Source: QHWT01 sp963755695
Lineage (GTDB): Bacteria; Acidobacteriota; Vicinamibacteria; Vicinamibacterales; 2-12-FULL-66-21
Reading direction: 5' to 3'
DNA length: 64,000 nucleotides
NCBI GenBank assembly: GCA_963755695.1
Contig: CAVWLB010000008.1
Coordinates: 930,001 to 994,000, forward strand
The position numbers and the translations under genes were made by a program. Below are positions 1 through 8,651 of this stretch, in pieces. Each line of letters begins with the position of its first letter. Within the stretch, counting starts at the first letter, position 1. A model generated the notes under the pieces. It worked only from the letters and a program-made list of their open reading frames with translations, made no database searches and had not been told where the DNA came from.

Positions 1-13
1 GCGTGAGGCAGCC

Positions 14-2692
14 ATGCCACTGACGTCGCGTATCGTGGCCCTCTGGCGCAACCTGGTACGGTGGGATCGCGTCGAGCGCGATCTCGACGAGGAACTGCGC
101 GCGACGTTCGAACTGCTCGTGCACGAGAAGGTCACTGCTGGCATGCGGCCAGCCGATGCCCGTCGCGCCGCGGCCATCGAGCTGGGCGGACTGGAGCCGC
201 TGAAGGAACAGGTTCGCGAGGCCAGGGCCGGAGCCAGCGTCAGTTCGATCTTCCAGGATGCGCGGTATGCCGTCCGCACGCTGCGGCGGTCTCCGGCGCT
301 GGCGTTGACGGCCGTGCTGTCGCTCGGAATCGGGATCGCCGGCAACGCCGTCGTCTTCAGCCTGGCCGATGCGTTTCTCTTCCGGCAGCGCCCGGGGGTC
401 GCGAACCCGCATCGCCTTGCCGAAGTCGGCCGGATCGACAGTGGCGTGGGCGAAGGGATATACACGGGCGACGGTTTCGATACGTTCTCCTATCCGAACT
501 ACCTCGACTACCGCGCGCGGCAGCGCATGTTCGAGGGTCTCGCTGCCTATCACGTCGGCGGCCTCGCCCGATTCGGCCTTGGCACCGGCGACGCTGCCGT
601 ATCCGTGCCGGGGGCCTACGTCTCCGCCAACTTCTTTGAGGTGCTCGGTGTTCCGATGGCACGAGGGCGCGCCTTTCTCCCGGAGGACGAGCGGCTCGAG
701 AGTCCCAGGACCGTCGCCGTCATCAGCTTTCGTCTCTGGCAGACGCAGTTTGCGGGAGCGCCGGACATCGTCGGACGGACGGTGCGGCTGAACGGACGTC
801 CGTTCACGATCGTGGGTGTCGCGGCCGCCGGCTTCAACGGATACACGATTGACGATCAACGTCTCTGGGTTCCGATCACGGCGTACCCGGACGGCGACGA
901 TCTCCGTCTTGTCGCGTTGCGCGGGCGCCAGTGGCTGATGGGGATCGGACGCTTGAAGCCGGGCGTCACGATCGAGCAGGCGCGCGCCGACATGGCGCGG
1001 ATCGGGCGGGACCTCGAGCGCGAGTTTCCGGATGACAATCGCCGCCATGGCGTCGGAGTCGAGCCGGCCGGCGCGCTGCCTGTCGTGGGCCGAACGATCG
1101 TGAACCGTTTTGTCGCCTTGCTGTTTGCGCTCGTCGGCCTGGTCCTGCTCATCGCGTGCTTCAACGCGGCCGGCCTGCTGCTGGCGCGAGGGATGACCCG
1201 CGCGCCGGAATTGGGGATCCGCCTCGCGCTCGGTGCCCCACGGGCACGGCTCATTCGATTGCTTGCCGTCGAGAGTCAGATCATCTTCCTCGCTGGCGCC
1301 GTCGTTGGTGCCGCCCTGGCGTGGGGCGCCATCCGTTTCGTCGAACGGATGATTCCACTGATTCCGAATGCAAACCTGAGCATCGATCTCGGCGTCGACT
1401 GGCGCGTCATCACATTCTCGGTCGTCCTCGCCGTGGTGACCGGTCTTGCGTCTGGTCTGGTTCCGGCATGGACGTCGACGCGCGCGGAGCTGGCGTGGAC
1501 GCTCAATCGCGATCGCGGCGGCCGCGCGCCGCGGCTTCGCGCGCGATCGATCTTCGTCGTCGCCCAGGTCGCCCTGTCCGTACTCCTTGTCGTCTGTGCG
1601 CTGCTGCTCGCGCGCTCCATTCGACATGCCGCTCGAACGGCCCCGGGCTTCCGAGTCGCCGGTCTTGAAGTGGTGGGGCTCGACCTTCGGCTCGGCGGAT
1701 ACGACACGGAACGCGGACGACGCTTCGCCGCAGCCCTGGTCGGGCGGATAGAGAGCCTGCCGGGAGTGGAGGCGGCGGGCTCGGCCCGCGTCGTACCGCT
1801 GACGGGGGAACGAGAGGGCGGGCAACTCTGGTTGCCGGGTGAGTTTGGCGACGAGCGTGCGATTGACGCGAGCCAGAACATCGTGACGGCCGGGTTCTTC
1901 GAGACGCTTGGCCTTCAGCTGCTCGCGGGCCGCAACTTCGATGCATCCGACCGCGCCGGCTCACCGGCTGTCGCGATTGTCAACGAAACCCTGGCGCGTC
2001 GCGCGTGGCCCGGCGAAAGCGCGATTGGCAGACGGATCCTGGTGGGCGACAGCCGCGTATCCATCGAGGTCGTCGGCCTCGTCCGCGATGCGAAGTACCG
2101 CACGATTGGGGAAAGCTCCACGCCGTTTTTCTACGTCCCGGCGGTGCAGCGCTACATGCCGGTCATGTGGATTCTGATTCGCGCGCCTGGTCCAAGCCTG
2201 GTGCCACAGGTCAGAGCGGTCATCCGTCAGATGGATCCCAACCTGCCGGTCGTGCAGGCAGGAACCCTCGAGGACATGACTGCGTTCACACTGTTTCCTC
2301 AGCGTCTCGTCGCGGGGCTCGCGGCGCTCGTGGGCGGCATTGGCGTGTTCCTCGCGGCGCTCGGGGTTTACGGGATTGCGGCGTACAACGCGAGCCTACG
2401 AACGCGCGAGATCGGTATCCGGGTTGCGCTCGGAGCCGCCCGTGCGCAGGTGATGCAATTGGTTCTCGGACAGGCGGCGCGCCTTGCGGCAGCGGGTCTG
2501 GTGTCCGGGCTGTTCGCGGCGGCGCTTGCCACGCGGCTGCTCGAAGGCATGCTGTACGGGGTCCGTCCCCTGGATCCCGTTTCCTTCGCAGGCGGTGCGA
2601 TAGTGTTCGGGGCGCTGGCGGCGATCGCCAGTGTGATCCCGGCGCGACGGGCTGCCTCCGTCGATCCGGTCGAGGCGTTGAAGGTGCAGTGA
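14..2692 (+). CDS. ADOP-family ABC-type permease (MacB/FtsX-like), 892 aa
   Basis: A large inner-membrane permease of the acidobacterial duplicated-orphan-permease type: two MacB-like periplasmic domains alternate with FtsX-type membrane segments, and no ATPase is encoded beside it. Residues 1-75 form a charged helical N-terminal domain (WDRVERDLDEELR) seen in PadR-associated members. The first TM is near 95-118 (LSLGIGIAGNAVVFS). FtsX signatures appear twice: ELGIRLALGAPRARLIRLL after the first half and EIGIRVALGAARAQVMQLV near the end. The C-terminus PARRAASVDPVEALKVQ is the usual family ending. A TGA at bases 4-6 ends an upstream gene just before the ATG at 14; by analogy with 24.4 kb and 47.8 kb this may be a PadR regulator, but it lies outside the window. 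The transported substrate is unknown. Confidence in family is high. Confidence 0.93.
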   Translation: MPLTSRIVALWRNLVRWDRVERDLDEELRATFELLVHEKVTAGMRPADARRAAAIELGGLEPLKEQVREARAGASVSSIFQDARYAVRTLRRSPALALTAVLSLGIGIAGNAVVFSLADAFLFRQRPGVANPHRLAEVGRIDSGVGEGIYTGDGFDTFSYPNYLDYRARQRMFEGLAAYHVGGLARFGLGTGDAAVSVPGAYVSANFFEVLGVPMARGRAFLPEDERLESPRTVAVISFRLWQTQFAGAPDIVGRTVRLNGRPFTIVGVAAAGFNGYTIDDQRLWVPITAYPDGDDLRLVALRGRQWLMGIGRLKPGVTIEQARADMARIGRDLEREFPDDNRRHGVGVEPAGALPVVGRTIVNRFVALLFALVGLVLLIACFNAAGLLLARGMTRAPELGIRLALGAPRARLIRLLAVESQIIFLAGAVVGAALAWGAIRFVERMIPLIPNANLSIDLGVDWRVITFSVVLAVVTGLASGLVPAWTSTRAELAWTLNRDRGGRAPRLRARSIFVVAQVALSVLLVVCALLLARSIRHAARTAPGFRVAGLEVVGLDLRLGGYDTERGRRFAAALVGRIESLPGVEAAGSARVVPLTGEREGGQLWLPGEFGDERAIDASQNIVTAGFFETLGLQLLAGRNFDASDRAGSPAVAIVNETLARRAWPGESAIGRRILVGDSRVSIEVVGLVRDAKYRTIGESSTPFFYVPAVQRYMPVMWILIRAPGPSLVPQVRAVIRQMDPNLPVVQAGTLEDMTAFTLFPQRLVAGLAALVGGIGVFLAALGVYGIAAYNASLRTREIGIRVALGAARAQVMQLVLGQAARLAAAGLVSGLFAAALATRLLEGMLYGVRPLDPVSFAGGAIVFGALAAIASVIPARRAASVDPVEALKVQ

Positions 2693-2715
2693 CCCCTGAA
2701 GCTCCCCTTGGCGGA

Positions 2716-3294
2716 TCACTTGCCCTTCTTCATTTGCTGCATCTGACGCTCGGTGGTCGGCGGCACGATTCCCTTCAGGCGCAAATACACCGCTATCGTT
2801 CCGTACATCTCCATGCCGTGCGCGACGAGCTCCACGGGGATGAGCCCCTTCGCGACCTGGATCTGATCCACCTTCGTCAGCTCGGCCATCGTCGTGTCGT
2901 TGATCGCGCTGACAACCGGATCGCAATACGCCGTCGACTCCTTGAGCAATGCGACCTCGTCGGCCTTCGTACGGCTCGCGTCTTCCTTGTCGTCCTTCCT
3001 CGGGTTGGGCTGTCCTTTCAGCATCGCGCAGGTGCGGAACTGGGCGAGCGCGACGTGCGCGATGAGCTGGCCGAACGGTCTTATGTCAGCCGTCGGCTTG
3101 AATCCGTAGTGCTCATCCGGCATCTTCTCCGCTGCTTCGGCGAGATCCCGCTGCAGGTCGTGATAACCCCGCAGGATCTCCACGGAGAACCTGTAGGTTT
3201 TGCCTTGCGGCGTAGGCACGTCTTGCGCCACCGACGCGCGCGATATCACGAGCAGCAGGGCAAACACGAGCGTTCCGACAGTTGCGTTGTGCAT
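2716..3294 (-). CDS. Secreted DinB-like (DUF664-type) protein
   Basis: A protein of about 192 aa with an N-terminal signal peptide (hydrophobic run TLVFALLLVIS, cleavage expected after SVA). The helical bundle has the DinB-superfamily layout: SVEILRGYHDLQRDLAEAAEKMPDEHY, then GQLIAHVALAQF carrying the usual metal-binding His. The ATG at 3294 is preferred over the ATG at 3312 because it puts the signal peptide at the very N-terminus. It converges on the ADOP gene (stops 24 bp apart) and diverges from the histidine kinase at 3432. DinB folds include thiol-dependent metalloenzymes and many uncharacterised proteins; the function here is unknown. Confidence 0.8.
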   Translation of the reverse strand: MHNATVGTLVFALLLVISRASVAQDVPTPQGKTYRFSVEILRGYHDLQRDLAEAAEKMPDEHYGFKPTADIRPFGQLIAHVALAQFRTCAMLKGQPNPRKDDKEDASRTKADEVALLKESTAYCDPVVSAINDTTMAELTKVDQIQVAKGLIPVELVAHGMEMYGTIAVYLRLKGIVPPTTERQMQQMKKGK

Positions 3295-3383
3295 CTGACC
3301 CTCCGCTGACACGCATCGTGGCTCGGGCTTTGTCGGTGGACAACGGCCATGCAGCGGGCCGCGTCAGCGCTGCAGTGAGCTGT

Positions 3384-3397
3384 GGCACGATCGTGCC
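3384..3397. promoter_or_regulatory. 14-bp perfect palindrome upstream of the LytS-type kinase
   Basis: GGCACGATCGTGCC is a perfect inverted repeat 35 bp before the ATG of the histidine kinase, in the divergent gap shared with the DinB gene. It could be an operator. LytTR regulators usually bind spaced direct repeats, so autoregulation by the neighbouring regulator is not implied. Confidence 0.35.
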
Positions 3398-3431
3398 GAG
3401 ACCCGCGGCGGCTGCGCTAAGCTTGCCTGTC

Positions 3432-4529
3432 ATGAACGAGCGCGCGGGTCCCTCGGTGCTGGACCGGCGGGCGATGTGGGCGGCCGCGGCAGCCTTTTGG
3501 TTGTTCGTGGCGGCGATGTCCGCCGCGCAGCTCGTGTGGATCGCGCAAGGCCCCGGCCAGCGCGTCGACGTACCGGAGGCAGTGTCGTGGCAGACCGCGT
3601 ACTTCGTCGCGTGGATTCCAGTCACGATTGCGGTCTGGCACCTCACGCGTGGATGGCTGCCGGAACGGTTCGGCGGGTGGTTGCCGCTTCTGGCTGCGCA
3701 CGTTCCCGTGGCCGCCGCCGTTGCACTCATACAGACCCTGCTCGTGACGCTGCTCGCTCTGGCGCTGGCGCGGCAGCACGGGTCGATGTGGGAGAGCTTT
3801 GTCAGGCAGTTGCGCGGGCAGCTGGACGCGCAGCTCCTGATCTACACGGCGATTGCCGGCACCGGCGCGGCGATGACGCTTTATGAGCGCTACCAGGATC
3901 GGCAAGTAGCGGCCGCGCGGCTGCAGGCCGAGCTCGCGGCGGCGAGGCTGCAGGTACTCCGCGCTCATCTTCAGCCGCACTTCTTGTTCAACAGCCTTCA
4001 CAGCATTGCGGCGCTGGCGCGTGCCGGTGACACGGCGACGGTCGTGCGGCTGATCGCTGCGCTCAGCGATCTGCTGCGCCACGTGCTCGACGCTGGTGAT
4101 CGCCACGCCCCGCTCGGCGAGGAGCTCGAGATCGTCGAGCGCTATCTCGACATTCAACGTGCGCGCTTCGCCGATCGGCTCCAGGTCAAGATCGATCTCG
4201 CCCCCGAGGTCGCCGACGCCCGCGTGCCGCTGTTGATTGTGCAGCCGCTCGTCGAGAACGCGGTGCGGCACGGCCTCGCGCCACGAGTGCGCGAAGGATC
4301 GTTGGTGATTCGTGCCGTCCGGGACAACGGACAGACCCGCATTGACGTCGAGGACACCGGTGTCGGACTGCCGGCCGGCTGGACTCTCGACGACGCGGCC
4401 GGCACGGGTCTTCGCAATCTGGCGTCACGCCTTGCAGCTGAATTCGGCTCGGCGGCGGCGCTCGAGGTGACGGCCCGAGAGGGAGGCGGCGTGCGCGCGA
4501 CCGTGACGCTGCCCTACGTCCACTCATGA
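3432..4529 (+). CDS. LytS/YehU-type sensor histidine kinase
   Basis: A membrane sensor kinase of 365 aa when started at the ATG at 3432; the longer open frame to 3282 would run into the divergent gene. About four TM helices occupy residues 15-150 (for example AAAAAFWLFVAAMSAAQLVW), followed by a short coiled coil (DRQVAAARLQAELAAARLQ). The His_kinase (PF06580) phosphoacceptor motif LQPHFLFNSLH has His183. The HATPase_c domain shows the N-box (QPLVENAVRHG) and G-boxes (DTGVGLP, GTGLRNLASRL). It overlaps the response-regulator gene by 4 nt (ATGA), so the two are translationally coupled. No extracytoplasmic sensor domain is evident, so the signal may be membrane-borne. Confidence is high. Confidence 0.93.
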   Translation: MNERAGPSVLDRRAMWAAAAAFWLFVAAMSAAQLVWIAQGPGQRVDVPEAVSWQTAYFVAWIPVTIAVWHLTRGWLPERFGGWLPLLAAHVPVAAAVALIQTLLVTLLALALARQHGSMWESFVRQLRGQLDAQLLIYTAIAGTGAAMTLYERYQDRQVAAARLQAELAAARLQVLRAHLQPHFLFNSLHSIAALARAGDTATVVRLIAALSDLLRHVLDAGDRHAPLGEELEIVERYLDIQRARFADRLQVKIDLAPEVADARVPLLIVQPLVENAVRHGLAPRVREGSLVIRAVRDNGQTRIDVEDTGVGLPAGWTLDDAAGTGLRNLASRLAAEFGSAAALEVTAREGGGVRATVTLPYVHS

Positions 4530-5326
4530 ATTTGCCGATCTCCGTCAAGGCTCCAGCGAGCAGATCTGCCAGACCGTGGCGGACCGTCCTCGTGGACGAT
4601 GAGCCGCTGGCGCGGCAGACGCTGCGGATGCTCCTTGCGCCGGAGCAGGACTTCGCGGTCGTCGCCGAATGCGGCCACGGGGCAGACGCCATCGCGGCGA
4701 TCCGTCGCGAGCGTCCCGATGTGCTGTTCCTGGACGTGCAGATGCCGGAAGTAGATGGTTTCGAGGTGCTCCGCCGGCTGGAGTCGGATGCCGTGCCGGC
4801 GGTGATCTTTGTGACGGCGTTCGATCGCTACGCCTTGCAGGCCTTCGAACAGCACGCCCTCGACTATCTGCTCAAGCCATTCTCGGACGAGCGGTTTGCG
4901 GTTGTCCTCGAGCGGACCCGCGTGCGCCTGCGCGAGCGCACGTGTGCTTCCATGGCGGGCCGGCTCTCGGATCTGCTGTCGGCAACAATGGCCGAGCGGC
5001 GCCAGCTTGTGGTTCGCGACGGCGGCCGCACCATCGTGATCCCGCACGACGATATCTGCTGGATCGAGGCCGAGGACTACTGCGCGCGAATCCACATGCG
5101 AGGACGCACCGTTCTCATCCGCGAGTCGCTCCGCGCGTTGGCAGACACACTGGACCGACGCGGGTTCGTGCGCGTGCACCGGTCAGCGATCGCGAATCTG
5201 TCGTGCATCCGGGAAATCGAGCCGCTTGCCTCGGGCGATCAACGCCTGACGCTCAGCGACGGGACGGTACTGAAGGTCAGTCGCACCTACCGCGCGGAGT
5301 TGGTGAGAGCCGTGCAGGATCAGTGA
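4526..5326 (+). CDS. LytTR-family response regulator
   Basis: A 266-aa two-domain regulator. The receiver domain (about 20-135) carries the acidic pair in VLVDDEPLARQ, the phospho-acceptor Asp70 in VLFLDVQMPEVDGFEVL, and the conserved Lys116 in YLLKPF. The C-terminal LytTR DNA-binding domain (about 165-260) includes DDICWIEAEDYCARIHMRGR, FVRVHRSAIANL and LSDGTVLKVSRTYR. It is the cognate partner of the overlapping kinase. Targets are unknown; the Gfo/Idh gene starts 17 bp downstream and may be co-transcribed. Confidence 0.94.
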   Translation: MNLPISVKAPASRSARPWRTVLVDDEPLARQTLRMLLAPEQDFAVVAECGHGADAIAAIRRERPDVLFLDVQMPEVDGFEVLRRLESDAVPAVIFVTAFDRYALQAFEQHALDYLLKPFSDERFAVVLERTRVRLRERTCASMAGRLSDLLSATMAERRQLVVRDGGRTIVIPHDDICWIEAEDYCARIHMRGRTVLIRESLRALADTLDRRGFVRVHRSAIANLSCIREIEPLASGDQRLTLSDGTVLKVSRTYRAELVRAVQDQ

Positions 5327-5343
5327 GTACCGCTGGAGGAAGC

Positions 5344-6390
5344 ATGGAGCAGGATCCTGTCAGGTGGGGAATGATCGGCTGCGGCGATGTCGCGGAAGTC
5401 AAGAGTGGTCCCGCGTTCGCGAAGGCCCGCGGGTCGGCTCTTGTCGCGGTCATGCGGCGTGACCGTTCGAAGGCGGAGGACTTCGCACGACGCCATGGGA
5501 TCCCACGCGTGCACTCCACGGCCGAGCAGCTGATTGCCGATCCGGATGTCGACGCAATCTACATTGCGACGCCGCCCGACAGCCATTGCGATCTCGCGTG
5601 TCGGGCTGCAGCGGCCCGGAAGCCCTGTCTGGTCGAGAAGCCGATGGCGAGGAGCTATCGCGAATGCGTTCGGATGCTCCAGGCGTTCGAAACGGCTGCC
5701 GTGCCGTTGTGGGTGGCGTTCTATCGGCGCGCCCTGCCGCGATTCCTGATGATCCGAGACTTGTTGCGAGCCGGCACACTGGGCCGGATCACGTCTGTTT
5801 CGGTAGACGTCCGCGAACCGCTCGCCACGGGAGACGCGGCTCGCGCCTGGCGCTTCAACCAGGCGATCGCCGGAGCCGGGCTCTTCTTTGACAAGGGTTC
5901 TCATTGCATCGACATCCTGGACTTTCTCATCGGGCCGGTGGAGTACGCGGATGGCACTGCCGTGAACTCCGGTGGAACCTACGCAGTCGAAGACGTCACG
6001 GTGGCAACGCTTCGAGTCCAGGGGCCGGTGCTGGCCACGGGAACGTGGAACTTCAATGCCGATGAAACCTCCGACCGACTGATCCTGACGACCGAGAACG
6101 GAACGATACGCACATCGCTCTTCACCGACAGCGATGTCGTCGTCAGGACCAAGGATCGGGAAACAGTTCACGAGATCAGGAACCCACCGCACGTGCACCA
6201 GCCGTTGATCCAGACGATCGTGGACGAGTTGCGCGGTAATGGACGATGTGAATCGACGGGGGAGAGCGGTGCACGTGCCTCGCGAGTGCTCGATGCCTGC
6301 CTCGGGCGCGAGCCTGGCGAGATCGACTCGCGCACACCGGCGGCGCGGACGCTGTCGTCGCATCCGGGCATTCACGAACGGCAGGTCTAA
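5344..6390 (+). CDS. Gfo/Idh/MocA-family oxidoreductase
   Basis: A 348-aa cytoplasmic NAD(P)-dependent dehydrogenase of the sugar/inositol type. The Rossmann motif is WGMIGCGDVAEVKSG. YIATPPDSHCDLA and LVEKPMARSYREC are the standard second block, with the EKP lysine present, and FDKGSHCIDILDFLIG carries the conserved His-Asp region. The ATG at 5344 follows a good Shine-Dalgarno (GGAGGA at 5335-5340), which rules out the long upstream in-frame extension through the response regulator. It has no export signal, unlike the second family member at 40.8-42.0 kb. The substrate is not predictable. Confidence 0.9.
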   Translation: MEQDPVRWGMIGCGDVAEVKSGPAFAKARGSALVAVMRRDRSKAEDFARRHGIPRVHSTAEQLIADPDVDAIYIATPPDSHCDLACRAAAARKPCLVEKPMARSYRECVRMLQAFETAAVPLWVAFYRRALPRFLMIRDLLRAGTLGRITSVSVDVREPLATGDAARAWRFNQAIAGAGLFFDKGSHCIDILDFLIGPVEYADGTAVNSGGTYAVEDVTVATLRVQGPVLATGTWNFNADETSDRLILTTENGTIRTSLFTDSDVVVRTKDRETVHEIRNPPHVHQPLIQTIVDELRGNGRCESTGESGARASRVLDACLGREPGEIDSRTPAARTLSSHPGIHERQV

Positions 6391-6464
6391 CCAGCCTCCG
6401 CCAAGGCTACGGCGGTCCGCCGAAGCGCTTCGCGCGAAGGCGGAAGACCCGCCCTACAGATGTC
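6391..6464. repeat. Intergenic GC-rich hairpin repeat between convergent genes
   Basis: The spacer between two stop codons holds the hairpin CCGCC/GGCGG (6399-6415), the perfect palindrome CGAAGCGCTTCG (6421-6432) and the tail GACCCGCCCTACAGATG. That tail matches the ACCCGCCCTACAAATG tail at 63282-63297. Similar modules occur at 8.65, 44.5 and 63.2 kb. The position suggests a mobile REP-like element that may serve as a bidirectional terminator. Confidence 0.6.
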
Positions 6465-6477
6465 GGTTGATCAGCCC

Positions 6478-6927
6478 TCAGGCTTGCGATCGATCTTTGC
6501 GGGCGACGACCAGCAAGTACTCGTAGGGTATCGCCACGCGACCATCCGTGCTCCGATTCCAGCGCGCGACGAACTCGAAAAACGCCGCGTCGAGTTCCGT
6601 CATCAGCGCGGGCTGATCGCTCAGGCTTGCGTAGATTGCCACCATCGGTCCGAATGAGTGCCGGAACAGGTCGAAGTACTCGCGAGCACTTGACGCGGTT
6701 TCAAGGGTACTCGTGGCGTGTCAGTGTCAGCGGCCCAAGCGCTCCGCGAAACAGGGTCCGTACGTGATCCTCGGTTCCCCACATCAGAGAGGAGAGCGCG
6801 CCGGGCGGCGCCGGCGGAGCGTAATCCGACAGGACACGAAAGAAGTCGCCACCGGCCTTGTCGGGGGTGAAATTCATCATCCCGATCACGCCGCCTGGCC
6901 GGCAGACCCGCAGCAGTTGACAGTTTC
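6478..6927 (-). pseudogene. C-terminal remnant of a class I SAM methyltransferase
   Basis: Read on the minus strand, this encodes the last ~150 residues of a class I methyltransferase: LLRVCRPGGVIGMMNFTPDK, then WGTEDHVRTLF, then (in a second frame) REYFDLFRHSFGPMVAIYAS and PYEYLLVVARKD before the stop at 6478-6480. The frame breaks near 6705, inside GAGTACCCTTGAAACC; dropping one C rejoins it. The SAM-binding N-terminal half is absent: the similarity stops about 55 bp short of the divergent tetR start. The truncation is real even if the frameshift is a sequencing error. Confidence 0.75.
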
Positions 6928-6957
6928 GGAGGTGAGCAAGCGCGGGTTGGACAGCGT

Positions 6958-6975
6958 GGTTAGCGTATGCTAACC
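6958..6975. promoter_or_regulatory. TetR operator, copy 1
   Basis: GGTTAGCGTATGCTAACC is an 18-bp palindrome with 7-bp arms and a 4-bp centre, ending 7 bp before the tetR start codon. A near-identical site lies before the downstream hydrolase gene (7627-7644), so this is very probably the autoregulatory operator. Confidence 0.8.
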
Positions 6976-6982
6976 TCTGGTC

Positions 6983-7609
6983 ATGGGCCCGACCGCAAAA
7001 GAGCGACCGAACCGCGCCAGGCCGTTCTACGTTTCGGATGACGATGCGCCTGCGAAACGAAAGATTCTGATCACGGCGCTTGCGCTCTTTGTGCGCGACG
7101 GGCTCTGCGAGACCAGCGTGCGAGACATTGCCAAGGCATCCGGGTTCACCAACCCGGCCCTCTTCAAGCACTTCCGGAGCAAGGACGACCTCGCCCGCTA
7201 TCTGTTCGAGCGCTGTTATCTCGAGCTTGCCGGGCTGGTCGCCAATGCGATCGCGTCTCGACCGACGTTTGCTGAAAAACAGCGGGCGGTCATCGAGGCG
7301 TACCTCGCCGCATTGGATCGCGATTCGAACAGCGTCCTGTATGTCCAGGACGGACTGCGCCATTTCTGGCCGCAGATGCCCGACAGCGTTCGGCGGCACT
7401 CCATCGTCCGCGACGTGCGCAAGCTTCTCGAAATGGGTCGCGCCGAGCGGGCCGTGACCGACGACATCGACGTCGACCTGTTGACGACCGCGTGGCTCGG
7501 CACCTTGCAACAGTTCGCGCGGTTCCATTACTTCGGTGAATTCAAACAACCCACGCAGGCGCTGGCGGGTGCACTCGACGCGCTGCTGACGAAAATGGGG
7601 CGGCCGTAA
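6983..7609 (+). CDS. TetR/AcrR-family transcriptional repressor
   Basis: A 208-aa regulator. The helix-turn-helix lies at about 25-70: ILITALALFVRDGLCETSVRDIAKASGFTNPALFKHFRSKDDL in outline, with the family's FxxxG and ALFKHF recognition helix. The C-terminal ligand domain is divergent, as usual, with aromatic-rich QFARFHYFGEF near the end. Matching palindromes flank it upstream (6958) and precede the next gene (7627), indicating repression of itself and of the adjacent hydrolase. A run of eight T follows the stop (7610-7617) without a convincing stem. The ligand is unknown; a hydrolase substrate such as a lactone is the obvious guess. Confidence 0.93.
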   Translation: MGPTAKERPNRARPFYVSDDDAPAKRKILITALALFVRDGLCETSVRDIAKASGFTNPALFKHFRSKDDLARYLFERCYLELAGLVANAIASRPTFAEKQRAVIEAYLAALDRDSNSVLYVQDGLRHFWPQMPDSVRRHSIVRDVRKLLEMGRAERAVTDDIDVDLLTTAWLGTLQQFARFHYFGEFKQPTQALAGALDALLTKMGRP

Positions 7610-7626
7610 TTTTTTTTGCTCGGGTA

Positions 7627-7644
7627 GGTTAGCGATCGCTTACC
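7627..7644. promoter_or_regulatory. TetR operator, copy 2, upstream of the MBL-fold hydrolase
   Basis: GGTTAGCGATCGCTTACC differs from the tetR operator only in the 4-bp centre and one arm base. It lies 40 bp before the hydrolase start, with a Shine-Dalgarno AAGGAG at 7670-7675 between. This couples the two genes to one regulator. Confidence 0.8.
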
Positions 7645-7683
7645 AGAAACAGGCGCGTTGTTCGATCGCAAGGAGCGCACGAC

Positions 7684-8574
7684 ATGACGAGAATCCACGC
7701 CATCCGCACCGGCCTCGTCCAGGTGAGGCAGCCACAGATGGAATCGCGCGGGAACGGGCCCGCGCGCCTGGCGCACATGTTGTTCGACGATGAATGGTCC
7801 GCGTGGCTCCCCGTCTACGCCTGGGCCATCGAACATGACGAGGGGATCATTGTCGTGGATACCGGCGAAACCACGCGCGTCCACGACCGTGGGTATCATC
7901 CGCACTGGCACCCGTTCTACCGTCGCGCGGTAAGATTCTCGGTGCATCCCGACGAGGAGCTTGGCCCGCAGTTGGACGCAATCGGGATCCGCCCTCGCGA
8001 CGTCCGAGAGGTCGTGCTCACCCACCTTCACACCGACCATGCGGGCGGGCTGGCTCATGTGACCGGCAGCCGCGTGTGGGTTTCGCGAGGAGAACTGGCG
8101 TACGCCAGCGGAATTGCCGGACGTGTGCGGGGCTATTTACCGCACCGCTGGCCGCGATGGTGGCAGCCGGAATTCATTCGATTCGAGCCGCGATCGATCG
8201 GTGGTTTTTCAGAAGCGATGCCGCTGACCCGGCGCGGCGACGTCCTCATCGTCCCGACTCCGGGGCACACGCCGCATCACGTGTCGGTTCTCGTCTGCGG
8301 TGAGCCCTCGTTCCTGCTCGCCGGCGATACGAGCTACACCCAGAGCCTGCTGCTGGCCGGCAAGGTTGACGGCGTCAGCCCGGAGCCGCGCGTGACGCGC
8401 CGCACGTTCGATCGCATTCTTGCACTCGCTCACGAACGGCCGCTGGTCTATCTGCCATCTCACGATCTCGACTCGGCGAACCGGCTCCGGGATCTTCTGG
8501 TTCTGGGCGTGAAGGCGCCCGGTTCGTTGGCCGATCGTCAGATGGAGGCGGTGCACCCGCACGTAGCTCGATGA
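7684..8574 (+). CDS. Metallo-beta-lactamase-fold hydrolase (AHL-lactonase-like)
   Basis: A 296-aa enzyme with the dinuclear zinc motif HxHxDH at residues 114-119 (THLHTDHAGG), preceded by the strand IIVVDTGETTRVH. Later ligands appear in TPGHTPHH and LAGDTSYTQ, and in LPSHDLDS near the C-terminus. Length and motif order fit the N-acyl-homoserine-lactonase/glyoxalase II branch; lactone hydrolysis is an inference, not demonstrated. No signal peptide is visible. It is predicted to be repressed by the upstream TetR protein through the site at 7627. Confidence 0.88.
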   Translation: MTRIHAIRTGLVQVRQPQMESRGNGPARLAHMLFDDEWSAWLPVYAWAIEHDEGIIVVDTGETTRVHDRGYHPHWHPFYRRAVRFSVHPDEELGPQLDAIGIRPRDVREVVLTHLHTDHAGGLAHVTGSRVWVSRGELAYASGIAGRVRGYLPHRWPRWWQPEFIRFEPRSIGGFSEAMPLTRRGDVLIVPTPGHTPHHVSVLVCGEPSFLLAGDTSYTQSLLLAGKVDGVSPEPRVTRRTFDRILALAHERPLVYLPSHDLDSANRLRDLLVLGVKAPGSLADRQMEAVHPHVAR

Positions 8575-8651
8575 AGGGTCTGGGACGACAACGCACATCA
8601 CCCTGAATACGAGTCGTGACTGGTCTGAGACGCAGTCGACAGACATCGGTT

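Noticed and set aside
2005..3309. 434-aa plus-strand open frame running from the ADOP gene across the DinB gene
   Set aside because: Frame-shifted shadow of the ADOP 3' end followed by antisense of the DinB gene.
3384..3397. Binding site of the adjacent LytTR regulator
   Set aside because: The site is an inverted repeat, whereas LytTR proteins normally recognise spaced direct repeats; kept only as a palindrome of unknown role.
4669..5343. Long N-terminal extension of the Gfo/Idh protein
   Set aside because: It lies wholly in another frame of the response-regulator gene; the ATG at 5344 has a good Shine-Dalgarno.
6701..7549. 282-aa minus-strand open frame
   Set aside because: Most of it is antisense of tetR; only the last ~70 residues are protein-like and belong to the methyltransferase remnant.
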